From an uncultured Prevotellaceae bacterium (GTDB taxonomy: Bacteria > Bacteroidota > Bacteroidia > Bacteroidales > Muribaculaceae): DNA of 10,063 nucleotides. The translations under genes were made by a program, and so were the position numbers. A model generated the notes under the pieces. That model saw nothing but the letters and a program-made list of their open reading frames with translations, was not told the DNA's origin and did not search any database. Location of the stretch: NCBI GenBank assembly GCA_947254205.1, contig CAMYCE010000081.1, forward strand, positions 1-10,063, given 5' to 3'. This document shows positions 1-6,681 of the stretch, one piece after another. The first letter of the stretch is position 1, and every line of letters begins with the position of its first letter.

Positions 1-76
1 GACCTTTTACTTAAATTTGCAAACGTAGTTGCATTTTGAAGTTGAATCTACGAATCCTTTTTGACCCAACAAGAGT

Positions 77-107
77 TTTATGTTACCGAAAAAATGCACT
101 AACTTTG
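77..107 (+). promoter_or_regulatory. Putative promoter of ftsY-rimO
   Basis: TAACTTTG at 100-107 matches the Bacteroidetes -7 consensus TAnnTTTG exactly and lies 23 nt before the ftsY ATG, leaving a short leader. The -33 side is poor: a T-run (76-79) sits at about the right distance, but there is no clear TTG. A second -7-like match, TAAATTTG at 12-19, could be an additional upstream start, but its -33 region would lie at or beyond the window edge. The rest of 1-130 shows no gene. Confidence 0.55.
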
Positions 108-130
108 TAGAATAATTCAAACTATAAAGC

Positions 131-1084
131 ATGGGATTTTTCAACTTCTTCTCAAAAGAGAAAAAAGCAACCCTCGACAAGGGCTTGACCAAGACTAAAG
201 AAGGTGTTTTCAGCAAACTCACACATGCCATTGCTGGAAAATCAAAAATTGATGATGACGTTCTCGATAATTTAGAGGAAGTGTTCATCACAAGTGATGT
301 GGGCGTGAACACCACATTGAAAATTCTTGATCGCATTCAAGCCCGTGTTGCCAAAGACAAATATGTGGGGACCAGCGAACTCAACGACTTGCTGTGTGAC
401 GAAATCACACAAATGCTGTCCGACAACAACAATGTCGAGATGGAAGACTTCACTGTTCCTGCCGAGAAGAAACCCTATGTGATTATGGTAGTGGGAGTGA
501 ATGGAGTGGGCAAAACAACCACGATTGGCAAACTTGCCTATCACTTCAAGAAGGCAGGAAACACTGTGGTGCTGGGTGCTGCCGACACCTATCGAGCTGC
601 CGCCGATGAGCAACTCGAAATATGGGGACAACGAGTGGGCGTGCCTGTGATTAAGCACAAAATGGGCACCGACCCTGCCTCGGTAGCCTTTGATGCCGTG
701 TCGAGTGCCAAAGCACAAGGTGCCGATGTTGTGATTATCGACACTGCCGGTCGCTTGCACAACAATGTGAGCCTCATGAACCAGCTCACCAAAATCAAAA
801 ACGTGATGCAAAAGGTGGTGCCCGATGCGCCTCACGAGATATTGCTTGTGCTTGACGGCTCAACAGGTCAAAATGCCTTTGAGCAAGCCAAGCAGTTTGT
901 GGCCGCTACCGAGGTCAATGCCCTTGCCATTACCAAACTTGATGGCACTGCCAAAGGTGGCGTGGTGATTGGCATTAGCGACCAATTTCAAATACCAGTA
1001 AAATATATCGGTCTGGGAGAAGGCATCGAAGACTTGCAAATATTTAGAAAAGGGGAATTTGTGAAGTCGCTATTTGGCAAGTAA
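131..1084 (+). CDS. ftsY: FtsY, signal recognition particle receptor GTPase
   Basis: SRP receptor: it docks the SRP (Ffh-4.5S RNA)-ribosome complex at the inner membrane so that membrane proteins are inserted co-translationally. The protein has 317 residues. An N domain helical bundle (about 20-105) is followed by the NG GTPase domain. The SRP-GTPase motifs are all visible: P-loop GVNGVGKTT (122-130), DTYRAAA (152-158) in the insertion box, DTAGR (204-208), TKLDG (268-272) and the closing GLGE (294-297). The long acidic A domain of E. coli FtsY is absent; the N-terminus is a short amphipathic stretch beginning MGFFNFFSKEKK, the usual minimal membrane-binding form. The ATG at 131 is favoured because it yields this N-terminus and follows a -7 element. 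rimO starts 10 nt downstream, so the two are probably co-transcribed. In other Bacteroidales, as I recall, this pair follows rpmB-rpmG-DUF4295; here it is on the opposite strand. Confidence 0.97.
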   Translation: MGFFNFFSKEKKATLDKGLTKTKEGVFSKLTHAIAGKSKIDDDVLDNLEEVFITSDVGVNTTLKILDRIQARVAKDKYVGTSELNDLLCDEITQMLSDNNNVEMEDFTVPAEKKPYVIMVVGVNGVGKTTTIGKLAYHFKKAGNTVVLGAADTYRAAADEQLEIWGQRVGVPVIKHKMGTDPASVAFDAVSSAKAQGADVVIIDTAGRLHNNVSLMNQLTKIKNVMQKVVPDAPHEILLVLDGSTGQNAFEQAKQFVAATEVNALAITKLDGTAKGGVVIGISDQFQIPVKYIGLGEGIEDLQIFRKGEFVKSLFGK

Positions 1085-1094
1085 GGGCGAGAGC

Positions 1095-2390
1095 ATGAGA
1101 AAAAACAAAGTAGACATTATCTCGCTGGGGTGTTCAAAAAACCTTGTTGACTCCGAACACCTCATCAAGCAATTTCAAGTCAATGGCTATCAAGTGGAGC
1201 ACAACCCTGCCCATGTGAATGGTGAGATTGTGGTGGTGAACACCTGTGGCTTCATCAGCGATGCCCAACAGGAGTCCATCGACATGATTTTGAAACTTGG
1301 GCAAGCCAAACAAGAGGGACAAATCAATAAACTCTATGTGATGGGGTGCCTTGCCGAGCGTTTTCTTGCCGATCTCACACAAGAATTGCCGGAAGTCGAC
1401 AAATTTTATGGCAAATTCAACTGGCCAGAGCTACTCAACGACTTGGGCAAATCCTATCGCGAAGACCTGTCGCATGAGCGTTTTCTCACAACGCCTAAGC
1501 ACTATGCCTACTTAAAAATATCGGAAGGCTGCAATCGCTTTTGTGCTTTTTGCGCCATTCCCCTCATCACCGGCAGGCACAAGTCGGTGTCCATTGAGCA
1601 ACTTCTTAGCGAAGTGAAGAGCATGGTGAAACAAGGCGTGAAAGAATTTAATGTAATTGCCCAAGACTTATCGTCCTATGGCCTTGACCTCTATGGCGAG
1701 ATGAAACTTGCCGAGCTGGTCGACCGCATGGCCATGATTGAGGGCGTGGAATGGATTAGACTGCACTATGCCTACCCCACTCAGTTCCCCTACGACCTGC
1801 TGCCTGTGATGGCCAAGCACGACAACGTGTGCAACTATCTCGACATTGCCCTGCAACATGCCAGCAACAAGGTGCTCAACAACATGCGTCGCCACATCAC
1901 TCAAGAAGAAACCATTGCGCTCATCAACCGCATTAGAGCCGAAGTGCCGGGCATACACCTGCGCACTACACTCATGGTGGGATTCCCCGGTGAAGGCGAA
2001 GAAGAATTTGAAGAACTGGTGAAATTTGTGCAAGAAATGAAGTTTGAACGCATGGGAGCCTTTGCCTATAGCGAAGAAGAAGGAACCTATGGTGCTCAAC
2101 ACTTTGACGACACGATTGACGACGACATCAAGCAACAACGCCTGCAACGCATCATGGACTTGCAAGAGCAAATTTCACTCGACTTGCAAGCAAGCAAAAT
2201 TGGACAAGTAGTGAAAACTATCATCGACCGTGAGGAAGAAGACTACTATGTGGGCCGTAGCCAGTGGGATTCGCCCGAGGTCGATCCCGAAATTTTAATC
2301 AAAAAAAATAAAAAATTGGCGATTGGGCAATTCTACCCGGTGCTCATTCAGGAGGCATTGCCCTTTGAACTCATTGGAGAAGCACAATAA
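1095..2390 (+). CDS. rimO: RimO, ribosomal protein uS12 methylthiotransferase
   Basis: Radical-SAM methylthiotransferase that adds a methylthio group to the conserved aspartate of ribosomal protein uS12. The protein has 431 residues from the ATG at 1095. The frame also opens upstream with a TTG at 1074, but that would overlap ftsY and add seven residues with no family match. An N-terminal UPF0004 domain holds three iron-sulfur ligands (Cys13 in SLGCSKN, Cys51 in NTCGF, Cys85 in MGCLAER). The radical-SAM domain carries the CxxxCxxC triad at Cys146, Cys150 and Cys153. A C-terminal TRAM domain spans about 366-431. The signature RSQWDSPEVDPE (388-399) is typical of RimO and argues against the tRNA-modifying relative MiaB. 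Both clusters look complete, so the enzyme should be active. It follows ftsY by 10 nt and ends 31 nt from a convergent gene, with no clear hairpin between. Confidence 0.96.
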   Translation: MRKNKVDIISLGCSKNLVDSEHLIKQFQVNGYQVEHNPAHVNGEIVVVNTCGFISDAQQESIDMILKLGQAKQEGQINKLYVMGCLAERFLADLTQELPEVDKFYGKFNWPELLNDLGKSYREDLSHERFLTTPKHYAYLKISEGCNRFCAFCAIPLITGRHKSVSIEQLLSEVKSMVKQGVKEFNVIAQDLSSYGLDLYGEMKLAELVDRMAMIEGVEWIRLHYAYPTQFPYDLLPVMAKHDNVCNYLDIALQHASNKVLNNMRRHITQEETIALINRIRAEVPGIHLRTTLMVGFPGEGEEEFEELVKFVQEMKFERMGAFAYSEEEGTYGAQHFDDTIDDDIKQQRLQRIMDLQEQISLDLQASKIGQVVKTIIDREEEDYYVGRSQWDSPEVDPEILIKKNKKLAIGQFYPVLIQEALPFELIGEAQ

Positions 2391-2421
2391 AGTGCCTCCC
2401 ACTCCCCAACCCTCATGATTG

Positions 2422-2697
2422 TTATTCTTTTTCGGTTGTAGAGGAGCTTGACTCTTGAGAGTCTTGCTCATTGGCATAGGTGCCATAGTTGGTTTCTTGA
2501 TTGCGCTTCTTGAGTTGCTCCTTCTTTTTGAGCACAAAGTAAAGAGCCACAATAATTGCCAGACCAATGCCTATGATTCCAAAATAGGTGAAATGCTCGC
2601 CATTGTAGAAACGTTGACGCCCCACATAGGCCATAAAGGCAAGATACACAAGCAACAGCAGGGGTAACACCTGCGACATTTTGGGTTTATTCTTCAT
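2422..2697 (-). CDS. Small two-helix membrane protein, unknown function
   Basis: A 91-residue protein I do not recognise. Two hydrophobic segments are visible, about residues 8-25 and 37-57, separated by a short polar linker (GRQRFYNGEHFTY). A basic stretch, KKKEQLKKR, follows, then a hydrophilic Ser/Glu-rich low-complexity tail. By the positive-inside rule the lysine-rich C-terminus should be cytoplasmic, giving a hairpin with both ends inside. Its ATG lies inside the end of the exonuclease gene, an 11-nt overlap, so the two are probably translationally coupled. The composition is that of a real membrane protein rather than a random frame, and both frame and orientation fit the operon. It converges on rimO. 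Confidence 0.75.
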   Translation of the reverse strand: MKNKPKMSQVLPLLLLVYLAFMAYVGRQRFYNGEHFTYFGIIGIGLAIIVALYFVLKKKEQLKKRNQETNYGTYANEQDSQESSSSTTEKE

Positions 2698-3304
2698 CTT
2701 CTACTATAAATTGAGATTTTTCGGGCACAAAGTGGCCACCATTCAAGTAATTATAAATGTGAATGCACGACCAAGCATCAATGGAAGCATAGTTTTGTTG
2801 CCCTGGGGTGAGTTGCGGAGCTTCCCAGTTGGTGAGTCGCTGGCCTTTGCTAATTTTCTTTTGGAATAGGATAGCATACACCTTTTGCAAACTAATATCG
2901 GTGATGTGATACTTGCCCACAATGTTTTGAATATCGACAAATCCTTCGAGCTTGAGATTGGGATTGAGACGACGCAACATCGAGAAATCGTCATGAAGCG
3001 ACAACCCAACTTTAAGGCAAGAGGCATCGGCCAAATATTCAATGAGTCGCTGTGGCAATCCAATTTTATTAACTCTGAAAAGAAAACAATCTTCGAGAGT
3101 TGACAATTGAATCAAAGCCACCTTGTGTGATTCTCCGCGACGAAACGATGGACGCGTTTCGGTGTCAAAACCCACTACTGGCGATTTTTTTAAAACATTG
3201 ACAGCAGCAATTAAATTCAATACCGAATCGATAACGTGAATGTGCCCGGGGAAAGTGAGTGGTGGCATTGCATTCACATCGTCTTTGCTAATGGAAATGT
3301 GCAT
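2687..3304 (-). CDS. DEDDy-type 3'-5' exonuclease domain protein
   Basis: A 205-residue stand-alone 3'-5' exonuclease of the DnaQ/RNase D/WRN-like superfamily. The acidic motifs are in order: ExoI VGFDTET with Asp47 and Glu49, ExoII VGLSLHDDFSML with Asp106 as the likely ligand (Asp105 adjacent), and ExoIII YASIDA with Tyr172 and Asp176, the YxxxD form that defines DEDDy enzymes. All four metal ligands are present, so activity is expected, on DNA or RNA ends. There is no HRDC domain, so it is not a full RNase D, and no polymerase or helicase domain; single-domain members of this kind are common in Bacteroidetes and their substrate is not settled. The start is the ATG at 3304, with an in-frame stop a few codons upstream (3326-3328). 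It lies beyond a strong terminator, so it needs its own promoter, which I could not place. Confidence 0.87.
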   Translation of the reverse strand: MHISISKDDVNAMPPLTFPGHIHVIDSVLNLIAAVNVLKKSPVVGFDTETRPSFRRGESHKVALIQLSTLEDCFLFRVNKIGLPQRLIEYLADASCLKVGLSLHDDFSMLRRLNPNLKLEGFVDIQNIVGKYHITDISLQKVYAILFQKKISKGQRLTNWEAPQLTPGQQNYASIDAWSCIHIYNYLNGGHFVPEKSQFIVEDEE

Positions 3305-3344
3305 GACATCAAGAGAGAGAGAGGTTTAAGAAGAAACTTGCAAA

Positions 3345-3389
3345 AGAAAAAACTCTGGAGAGAGCATAGTTTCTCCTCCAGAGCTTTTT
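3345..3389 (-). terminator. Bidirectional intrinsic terminator of the rpmB operon
   Basis: A perfect 8-bp inverted repeat, CTCTGGAG (3353-3360) and CTCCAGAG (3376-3383), extends inward through a further AGAG/TCTC-like pairing with one bulged base. On the minus strand the hairpin is followed by six T, then C and TTTT (3352 down to 3342), a strong intrinsic terminator for rpmB-rpmG-DUF4295. On the plus strand CTTTTT follows, so it could also stop transcription in that direction. It separates the ribosomal-protein operon from the exonuclease gene. Confidence 0.88.
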
Positions 3390-3428
3390 ATATATCTTGT
3401 TCGATAAAAGAATCGTCAGATTTTTTAA

Positions 3429-3578
3429 TTATTTGAGAGCTTCCTGAACCTTGTCGTTAGGAACCATGCGCTCGTCAAAGACATAAGCACCAGTCTTTGG
3501 AGAACGAACCATCTTAATTACTTTGCTAAACGTGCGTCCTTCACCAGTTTGAAGGGTAGCAACTACTTTCTTTGCCAT
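3429..3578 (-). CDS. DUF4295 family small ribosomal-type protein (bL38)
   Basis: A 49-residue basic protein beginning MAKKVVATLQTGEGRTFSKV and containing IKMVRSPKTGAYVFDER, a very close match to the DUF4295 family as I know it, which is restricted to Bacteroidetes and sits next to rpmG. My recollection is that cryo-EM of the Flavobacterium johnsoniae ribosome identified this family as a phylum-specific large-subunit protein named bL38; I state that from memory. The start is the ATG at 3578, 15 nt after the rpmG stop, and the stop is TAA at 3429-3431. It is the last gene of the operon and runs into the hairpin terminator. The short length makes it easy to miss by automated calling, but family match, operon spacing and basic composition make it secure. 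Confidence 0.93.
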   Translation of the reverse strand: MAKKVVATLQTGEGRTFSKVIKMVRSPKTGAYVFDERMVPNDKVQEALK

Positions 3579-3593
3579 ATATCAAAAATTTTA

Positions 3594-3782
3594 TTATTTG
3601 ATTTCTTTGTGGATAGTATACTTCTTGAGGTAGGGATTAAATTTTTTCAATTCCAAACGCTCAGTAGTGTTTTTGCGGTTTTTAGTGGTAATATAACGCG
3701 ACATTCCTGGCACACCGCTGGCCTTTTGTTCTGTGCATTCAAGAATTACTTGAACTCTATCGCCTTTAGCTTTCTTTGACAT
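3594..3782 (-). CDS. rpmG: 50S ribosomal protein bL33
   Basis: Large-subunit ribosomal protein bL33, 62 residues, near the tRNA E site. Recognisable blocks are RVQVILECTE (9-18), SRYITTKNRKNTTERLELKKF (28-48) and the terminal TIHKEIK. The two CxxC pairs of zinc-binding bL33 are missing: the only cysteine is Cys16. This is therefore a zinc-independent (C-minus) form, which I take to be usual in Bacteroidetes. It begins 10 nt after the rpmB stop and is followed 15 nt later by DUF4295, giving the compact order rpmB-rpmG-DUF4295 under one promoter. Confidence 0.97.
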   Translation of the reverse strand: MSKKAKGDRVQVILECTEQKASGVPGMSRYITTKNRKNTTERLELKKFNPYLKKYTIHKEIK

Positions 3783-3792
3783 AATTCTTTAA

Positions 3793-4050
3793 TTACTTAT
3801 CGAGTGTTTTGATTTCAGTTAAGTGACCACCTTCGGCAGCTTTTTTGAGAGCAGCATCAAGACCAATGCGGTTGATGATGCGAAGACCTGCAGCCGAAAC
3901 TGTCAAGCGAATCCATTGTTGTTGTTCAACCCAATAGAACTTGCGGTTAAACACATTGACATTGAATTTACGTTTTGTTCTTCTCTTAGAGTGCGACACG
4001 TTGTTGCCAGTGATCGCCTTCTTTCCTGTGATTTCGCAAACTTTAGACAT
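3793..4050 (-). CDS. rpmB: 50S ribosomal protein bL28
   Basis: Large-subunit ribosomal protein bL28, 85 residues. The start MSKVCEITGKKAITGNNVSH is the family's N-terminal signature, and SKRRTKRKFNVNV (21-33), RLTVSAAGLRIINRIGLD (48-65) and a lysine-rich end complete it. The start is preceded by an A-rich stretch (GAAATAACAACT), typical of Bacteroidetes initiation regions, with no Shine-Dalgarno motif. It is the first gene of the ribosomal cluster. The nearest convincing promoter on its strand is about 295 nt upstream, so its mRNA probably carries a long structured leader (see 4074-4344). Confidence 0.97.
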   Translation of the reverse strand: MSKVCEITGKKAITGNNVSHSKRRTKRKFNVNVFNRKFYWVEQQQWIRLTVSAAGLRIINRIGLDAALKKAAEGGHLTEIKTLDK

Positions 4051-4073
4051 AGTTGTTATTTCAATTTTCTGTT

Positions 4074-4344
4074 ATCAAAAAAATTTGAATTTTCGATGTT
4101 CAAGTCAGTTACTCCACCTCGCTATAGCACAATACTCTATGGCCTAATATGAGCAAAACCACATGCTTGAAAAGATGTGAGAAAGCATCTTGCAAGGCAT
4201 GAGTTGCCATTGGGGCTATTTAAATATCGTCCTACGCTTTATGTGCCAATTTTAGCATCATCAGGCACATCGAAGTTTCAACGATCATGTCACAGAACAG
4301 GACTTAACGGAAAGTGTCGTCGTACTCTGTCTTGAAATCGAGGG
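4074..4344 (-). ncRNA. Candidate structured RNA or long rpmB leader
   Basis: This 350-nt gap between cinA and rpmB contains no convincing gene but does contain RNA-like structure on the minus strand. The two ends pair over long range: CGATTTCAAGACAG (4340-4327) with CTGACTTGAACATCG (4108-4094), 13 base pairs with one A-A mismatch and one bulged C. Inside are ATGTGCC/GGCACAT (4270-4264 with 4247-4241), a 40-nt imperfect hairpin (4201-4162; 7 bp, 3x3 internal loop, 6 bp), a GCCATAG/CTATAGC hairpin (4143-4121, one mismatch) and a possible GTCCT/AGGAC pairing (4303-4299 with 4233-4229). A good promoter ends immediately before the 5' strand of the closing stem. Seven T follow about 10 nt after its 3' strand, too far for a textbook terminator, so read-through into rpmB is possible. 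I do not see the conserved segments of RNase P RNA, tmRNA or SRP RNA. Folding was done by eye. Confidence 0.5.
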
Positions 4345-4375
4345 CAAAATTAATATTTTTTTTTCAATAAAACAA
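4345..4375 (-). promoter_or_regulatory. Promoter of the structured RNA / rpmB operon
   Basis: On the minus strand, TTG (4375-4373) is followed after 20 nt by TAATTTTG (4352-4345), an exact fit to the Bacteroidetes promoter form TTG, about 20 nt, TAnnTTTG. The spacer includes a run of nine A (4364-4356). Transcription should begin a few bases past 4345, at the 5' strand of the closing stem. No comparable match lies between here and rpmB. Confidence 0.65.
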
Positions 4376-4386
4376 GCCTACCTTGT
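4366..4386 (-). terminator. Weak hairpin after cinA
   Basis: ACAAG (4386-4382) and CTTGT (4376-4372) form a 5-bp stem with a GTAGG loop, followed by TTTATTG, starting 15 nt past the cinA stop. It could act as a weak terminator of tsaD-cinA. The stem is short, and its right arm shares bases with the -33 element of the next promoter. Confidence 0.35.
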
Positions 4387-4400
4387 GGCAATATTGATGT

Positions 4401-5648
4401 TTATTGCAATTCTCTCAACATTTTACACAACATTTTCAAGGCTTCGACTGTTGCACGATTAATTACACGGCTACGATCGCCCGGCAAATGCAAGCATTGA
4501 GTAGTCACCTTGTCGTTGCACTTGGCAGCCATCCACACTGTGCCCACAGGTTTGCCGGGCACTGCCCCGCCAGGGCCTGCAATGCCCGATGTGGCAACAG
4601 CGCAATCGGTGCCCAAAGCTTGGCACACCCCTGTCACCATTTGCTCCACCACAGGTTCACTCACCACTCCATGAGCGGCAATAGTGGTTGGCGACACATG
4701 CAACACGCTTTCTTTCACAGCGTTGGCATAAGACACCACCGATCCCAAGAAATATTGACTACTACCTGCAATCTCGGTGATCACATGAGCTATATTGCCA
4801 CCAGTGCAACTCTCGGCTGTAGACATTGTGAGTTGATGTTTTTTTAACAAATCGCCAACTATTTGTGCAATGGTTTTATCTTCGTCACACCAAATGGCAT
4901 CGCCCAAAATGTTGTGCAACCGGGCACTTTGCTGTTCTATATCTTGCTCCAGCTGTGAACGATTGGGCAACATGCCCGTCAATCGCAATCGCACAATACC
5001 AGGTTGTGGCAAATAGGCCAAATGCAAATGGGCAGGCAGGTTATTTTCAAAGTCATTGAGTTTCATGGCCAAAGCCGACTCAATCACATCTACCACCACA
5101 AAGGTGCGGTGCATAATCGACATGTCGGTCTTGAAGTGGGCAATCAACTGAGGGGCAACCTCACGTTGCAACATGGTGGACATTTCATGTGGCACTCCCG
5201 GCATCGACACAAGCACCTTTCCATTGCTTTCATACCACATGAGTGGAGCTGTGCCCACCTCGTTTTGAATGACTCTACACGACGAGGGCACCATGGCTTG
5301 ACTGCGGGTGTAGTCGTTGAGCTCAAGCCCTCGTTTTTGCATCACCTCGGCCACATTGGTTGCAGTAGCTTGGTTATAGACAAGCTCTCCCCCAAAATAG
5401 TGACATAAGGTCGATTTTGTTATATCGTCTTTTGTAGGGCCCAATCCACCTGTCATCAACACAACATCGGTGTGGGCAAAGGCTTCATCGATAGCTTGCG
5501 TTATACTCTCGGCACTATCGGCCACCACTTTCACACTGTGGGCCGTCCAGCCCAAAGGCAACATGTGGCGAGCAATCCACCCCGAGTTGGTATCCACCAC
5601 CTGCCCAATGAGCAGTTCGTCGCCCACAACAATAATAGAATAGTTCAT
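4401..5648 (-). CDS. cinA: CinA family protein, NMN amidohydrolase (PncC-type)
   Basis: Two-domain CinA protein, 415 residues. An N-terminal MoaB/Mog-like domain (COG1058; about 1-170) carries VVGDELLIGQ (7-16), GGLGPTKDD (67-75) and SMPGVPHEM (148-156); in characterised homologues it has ADP-ribose pyrophosphatase-type activity. A C-terminal PncC domain (about 258-415) carries AESCTGG (278-284, with Ser280 the expected nucleophile), SGIAGPGG (354-361) and KPVGTVW (366-372); this domain deamidates nicotinamide mononucleotide back to nicotinate mononucleotide, recycling pyridine nucleotides. Both domains look intact. The frame is open upstream into tsaD, but the ATG at 5648 gives the family's normal N-terminus, MNYSIIVVGDELLIG, 16 nt after the tsaD stop. 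The competence name is historical; nothing here suggests DNA uptake. Confidence 0.95.
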   Translation of the reverse strand: MNYSIIVVGDELLIGQVVDTNSGWIARHMLPLGWTAHSVKVVADSAESITQAIDEAFAHTDVVLMTGGLGPTKDDITKSTLCHYFGGELVYNQATATNVAEVMQKRGLELNDYTRSQAMVPSSCRVIQNEVGTAPLMWYESNGKVLVSMPGVPHEMSTMLQREVAPQLIAHFKTDMSIMHRTFVVVDVIESALAMKLNDFENNLPAHLHLAYLPQPGIVRLRLTGMLPNRSQLEQDIEQQSARLHNILGDAIWCDEDKTIAQIVGDLLKKHQLTMSTAESCTGGNIAHVITEIAGSSQYFLGSVVSYANAVKESVLHVSPTTIAAHGVVSEPVVEQMVTGVCQALGTDCAVATSGIAGPGGAVPGKPVGTVWMAAKCNDKVTTQCLHLPGDRSRVINRATVEALKMLCKMLRELQ

Positions 5649-5664
5649 GTCTGTTTTTACTATA

Positions 5665-6681
5665 TTAAATAGTGACTCTGGCAAAAGGCGGCAATGTGAT
5701 GTCGCAATATTCTTTATCGAGATATTTAAAATAACCTGCCACAGCAATCATGGCGGCATTGTCGGTTGTGAATGCGCGCTTGGGAATAAACGCTTTGAGG
5801 CCGTGGCGAGTGGCATAGTCTTGCACGGCATTGCGCACTCCCGAATTGGCCGACACTCCACCACCAATTGCAATGGTTTTGATGCCCGTGTGCTTAATGG
5901 CTTTAGTGAATTTGTCCATCAAAATCTCGATAATGGTGCGTTGCAACGAAGCTGCAAGATCGGCTTTGTTGTCTTCAACAAAATTGGGGTTGAGCTTCAA
6001 CTCATCGCGCAACGTGTAAAGAAACGAGGTTTTGAGTCCACTAAAACTATAGTTGTAGCCCTCGACATGAGGGTGAGCAAACTCGAAGCGAGAGGCGTCT
6101 CCTTGAGCTGCCAAGCGGTCAATAATAGGTCCTCCCGGATAGGGCAAACCCATCGATTTGGCACACTTGTCAAAAGCCTCACCAGCAGCGTCGTCGATAG
6201 TTTGGCCAAGCACTTCCATGCTATTGGGGGCATTCACCTTGATTATTTGGGAGTTTCCGCCCGACACCAATAGGCACAAATAGGGAAAATCGGGCACTTC
6301 GGTGCTTTCATCTTCTTTAATGAAATGAGACAGCACATGACCATGCAAGTGATTGACATCGACCAGCGGAATGCCAAGTGCAAGAGCCAACCCCTTGGCA
6401 AATGATGTGCCCACATGCAACGAGCCTGGCAACCCGGGGCCACGGGTGAATGCTATGGCACTGATGCGACTTTTGTCGATGCCCGATTGCTTGATGGCTT
6501 CGCTCACCACCGGCACAATGTTTTGTTGATGGGCACGTGATGCCAACTCTGGCACTACCCCACCATAGGCTTCATGCACCTTTTGACTGGCAATGACATT
6601 TGACCTCAGCAAGCAATCTTCGATAATTGCTGCCGAAGTATCGTCGCAAGAAGACTCAATTCCCAATATAATTGTACTCAT
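5665..6681 (-). CDS. tsaD: TsaD, tRNA threonylcarbamoyladenosine synthesis
   Basis: Catalytic subunit that transfers the threonylcarbamoyl group from TC-AMP to A37 of ANN-decoding tRNAs, acting with TsaB and TsaE in the cytoplasm. The protein has 338 residues from the ATG at 6681. Kae1/TsaD motifs are complete: GIESSCDDTS (7-16), ELASRAH (45-51), the metal-binding HLHGH (His111 and His115), SGGNS (140-144), ASKD-type segment TIDDAAGEAFDK (161-172), GGGVSAN (273-279) and TTDNAAMIA (305-313) with Asp307 as the third metal ligand. The frame continues upstream to an ATG at 6747, but that adds a hydrophobic extension unknown in the family and would overlap the promoter, so 6681 is chosen. GGAG lies 8-9 nt before this ATG, Shine-Dalgarno-like. 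cinA follows closely and is probably co-transcribed. Confidence 0.97.
   Translation of the reverse strand: MSTIILGIESSCDDTSAAIIEDCLLRSNVIASQKVHEAYGGVVPELASRAHQQNIVPVVSEAIKQSGIDKSRISAIAFTRGPGLPGSLHVGTSFAKGLALALGIPLVDVNHLHGHVLSHFIKEDESTEVPDFPYLCLLVSGGNSQIIKVNAPNSMEVLGQTIDDAAGEAFDKCAKSMGLPYPGGPIIDRLAAQGDASRFEFAHPHVEGYNYSFSGLKTSFLYTLRDELKLNPNFVEDNKADLAASLQRTIIEILMDKFTKAIKHTGIKTIAIGGGVSANSGVRNAVQDYATRHGLKAFIPKRAFTTDNAAMIAVAGYFKYLDKEYCDITLPPFARVTI

Noticed and set aside
24..60. Inverted repeat CGTAG (24-28) and CTACG (48-52) followed by AATCCTTTTT, considered as a terminator of an upstream gene.
   Set aside because: Only 5 bp with a 19-nt loop, and a gap before the T-run; too weak to call, and the upstream gene is outside the window.
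272..835. A 187-codon minus-strand open frame opposite ftsY, and similar long frames opposite rimO, cinA, tsaD and tamB.
   Set aside because: Histidine- and leucine-rich shadow translations with no family resemblance, antisense to certain genes.
3312..3323. Six AG units (CT on the coding strand) just upstream of the exonuclease ATG, considered as a phase-variable tract.
   Set aside because: It lies outside the coding frame and a stop at 3326-3328 precedes it, so slippage could not switch the frame; the tract is also short. Only start spacing could change.
4094..4120. A plus-strand TTCAAGT segment resembling a tRNA T-loop.
   Set aside because: The flanking bases do not form a T-stem, and no acceptor, D or anticodon arm can be drawn.
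3823..4152. A 109-codon plus-strand open frame running into the gap.
   Set aside because: It lies largely antisense to rpmB, has no family resemblance and no promoter; rpmB is certain on the other strand.
4232..4288. An 18-codon minus-strand open frame (MIVETSMCLMMLKLAHKA) inside the structured region, a possible leader peptide.
   Set aside because: No start context or codon pattern supports it, and it overlaps the ATGTGCC/GGCACAT hairpin. A frame this short is expected by chance.
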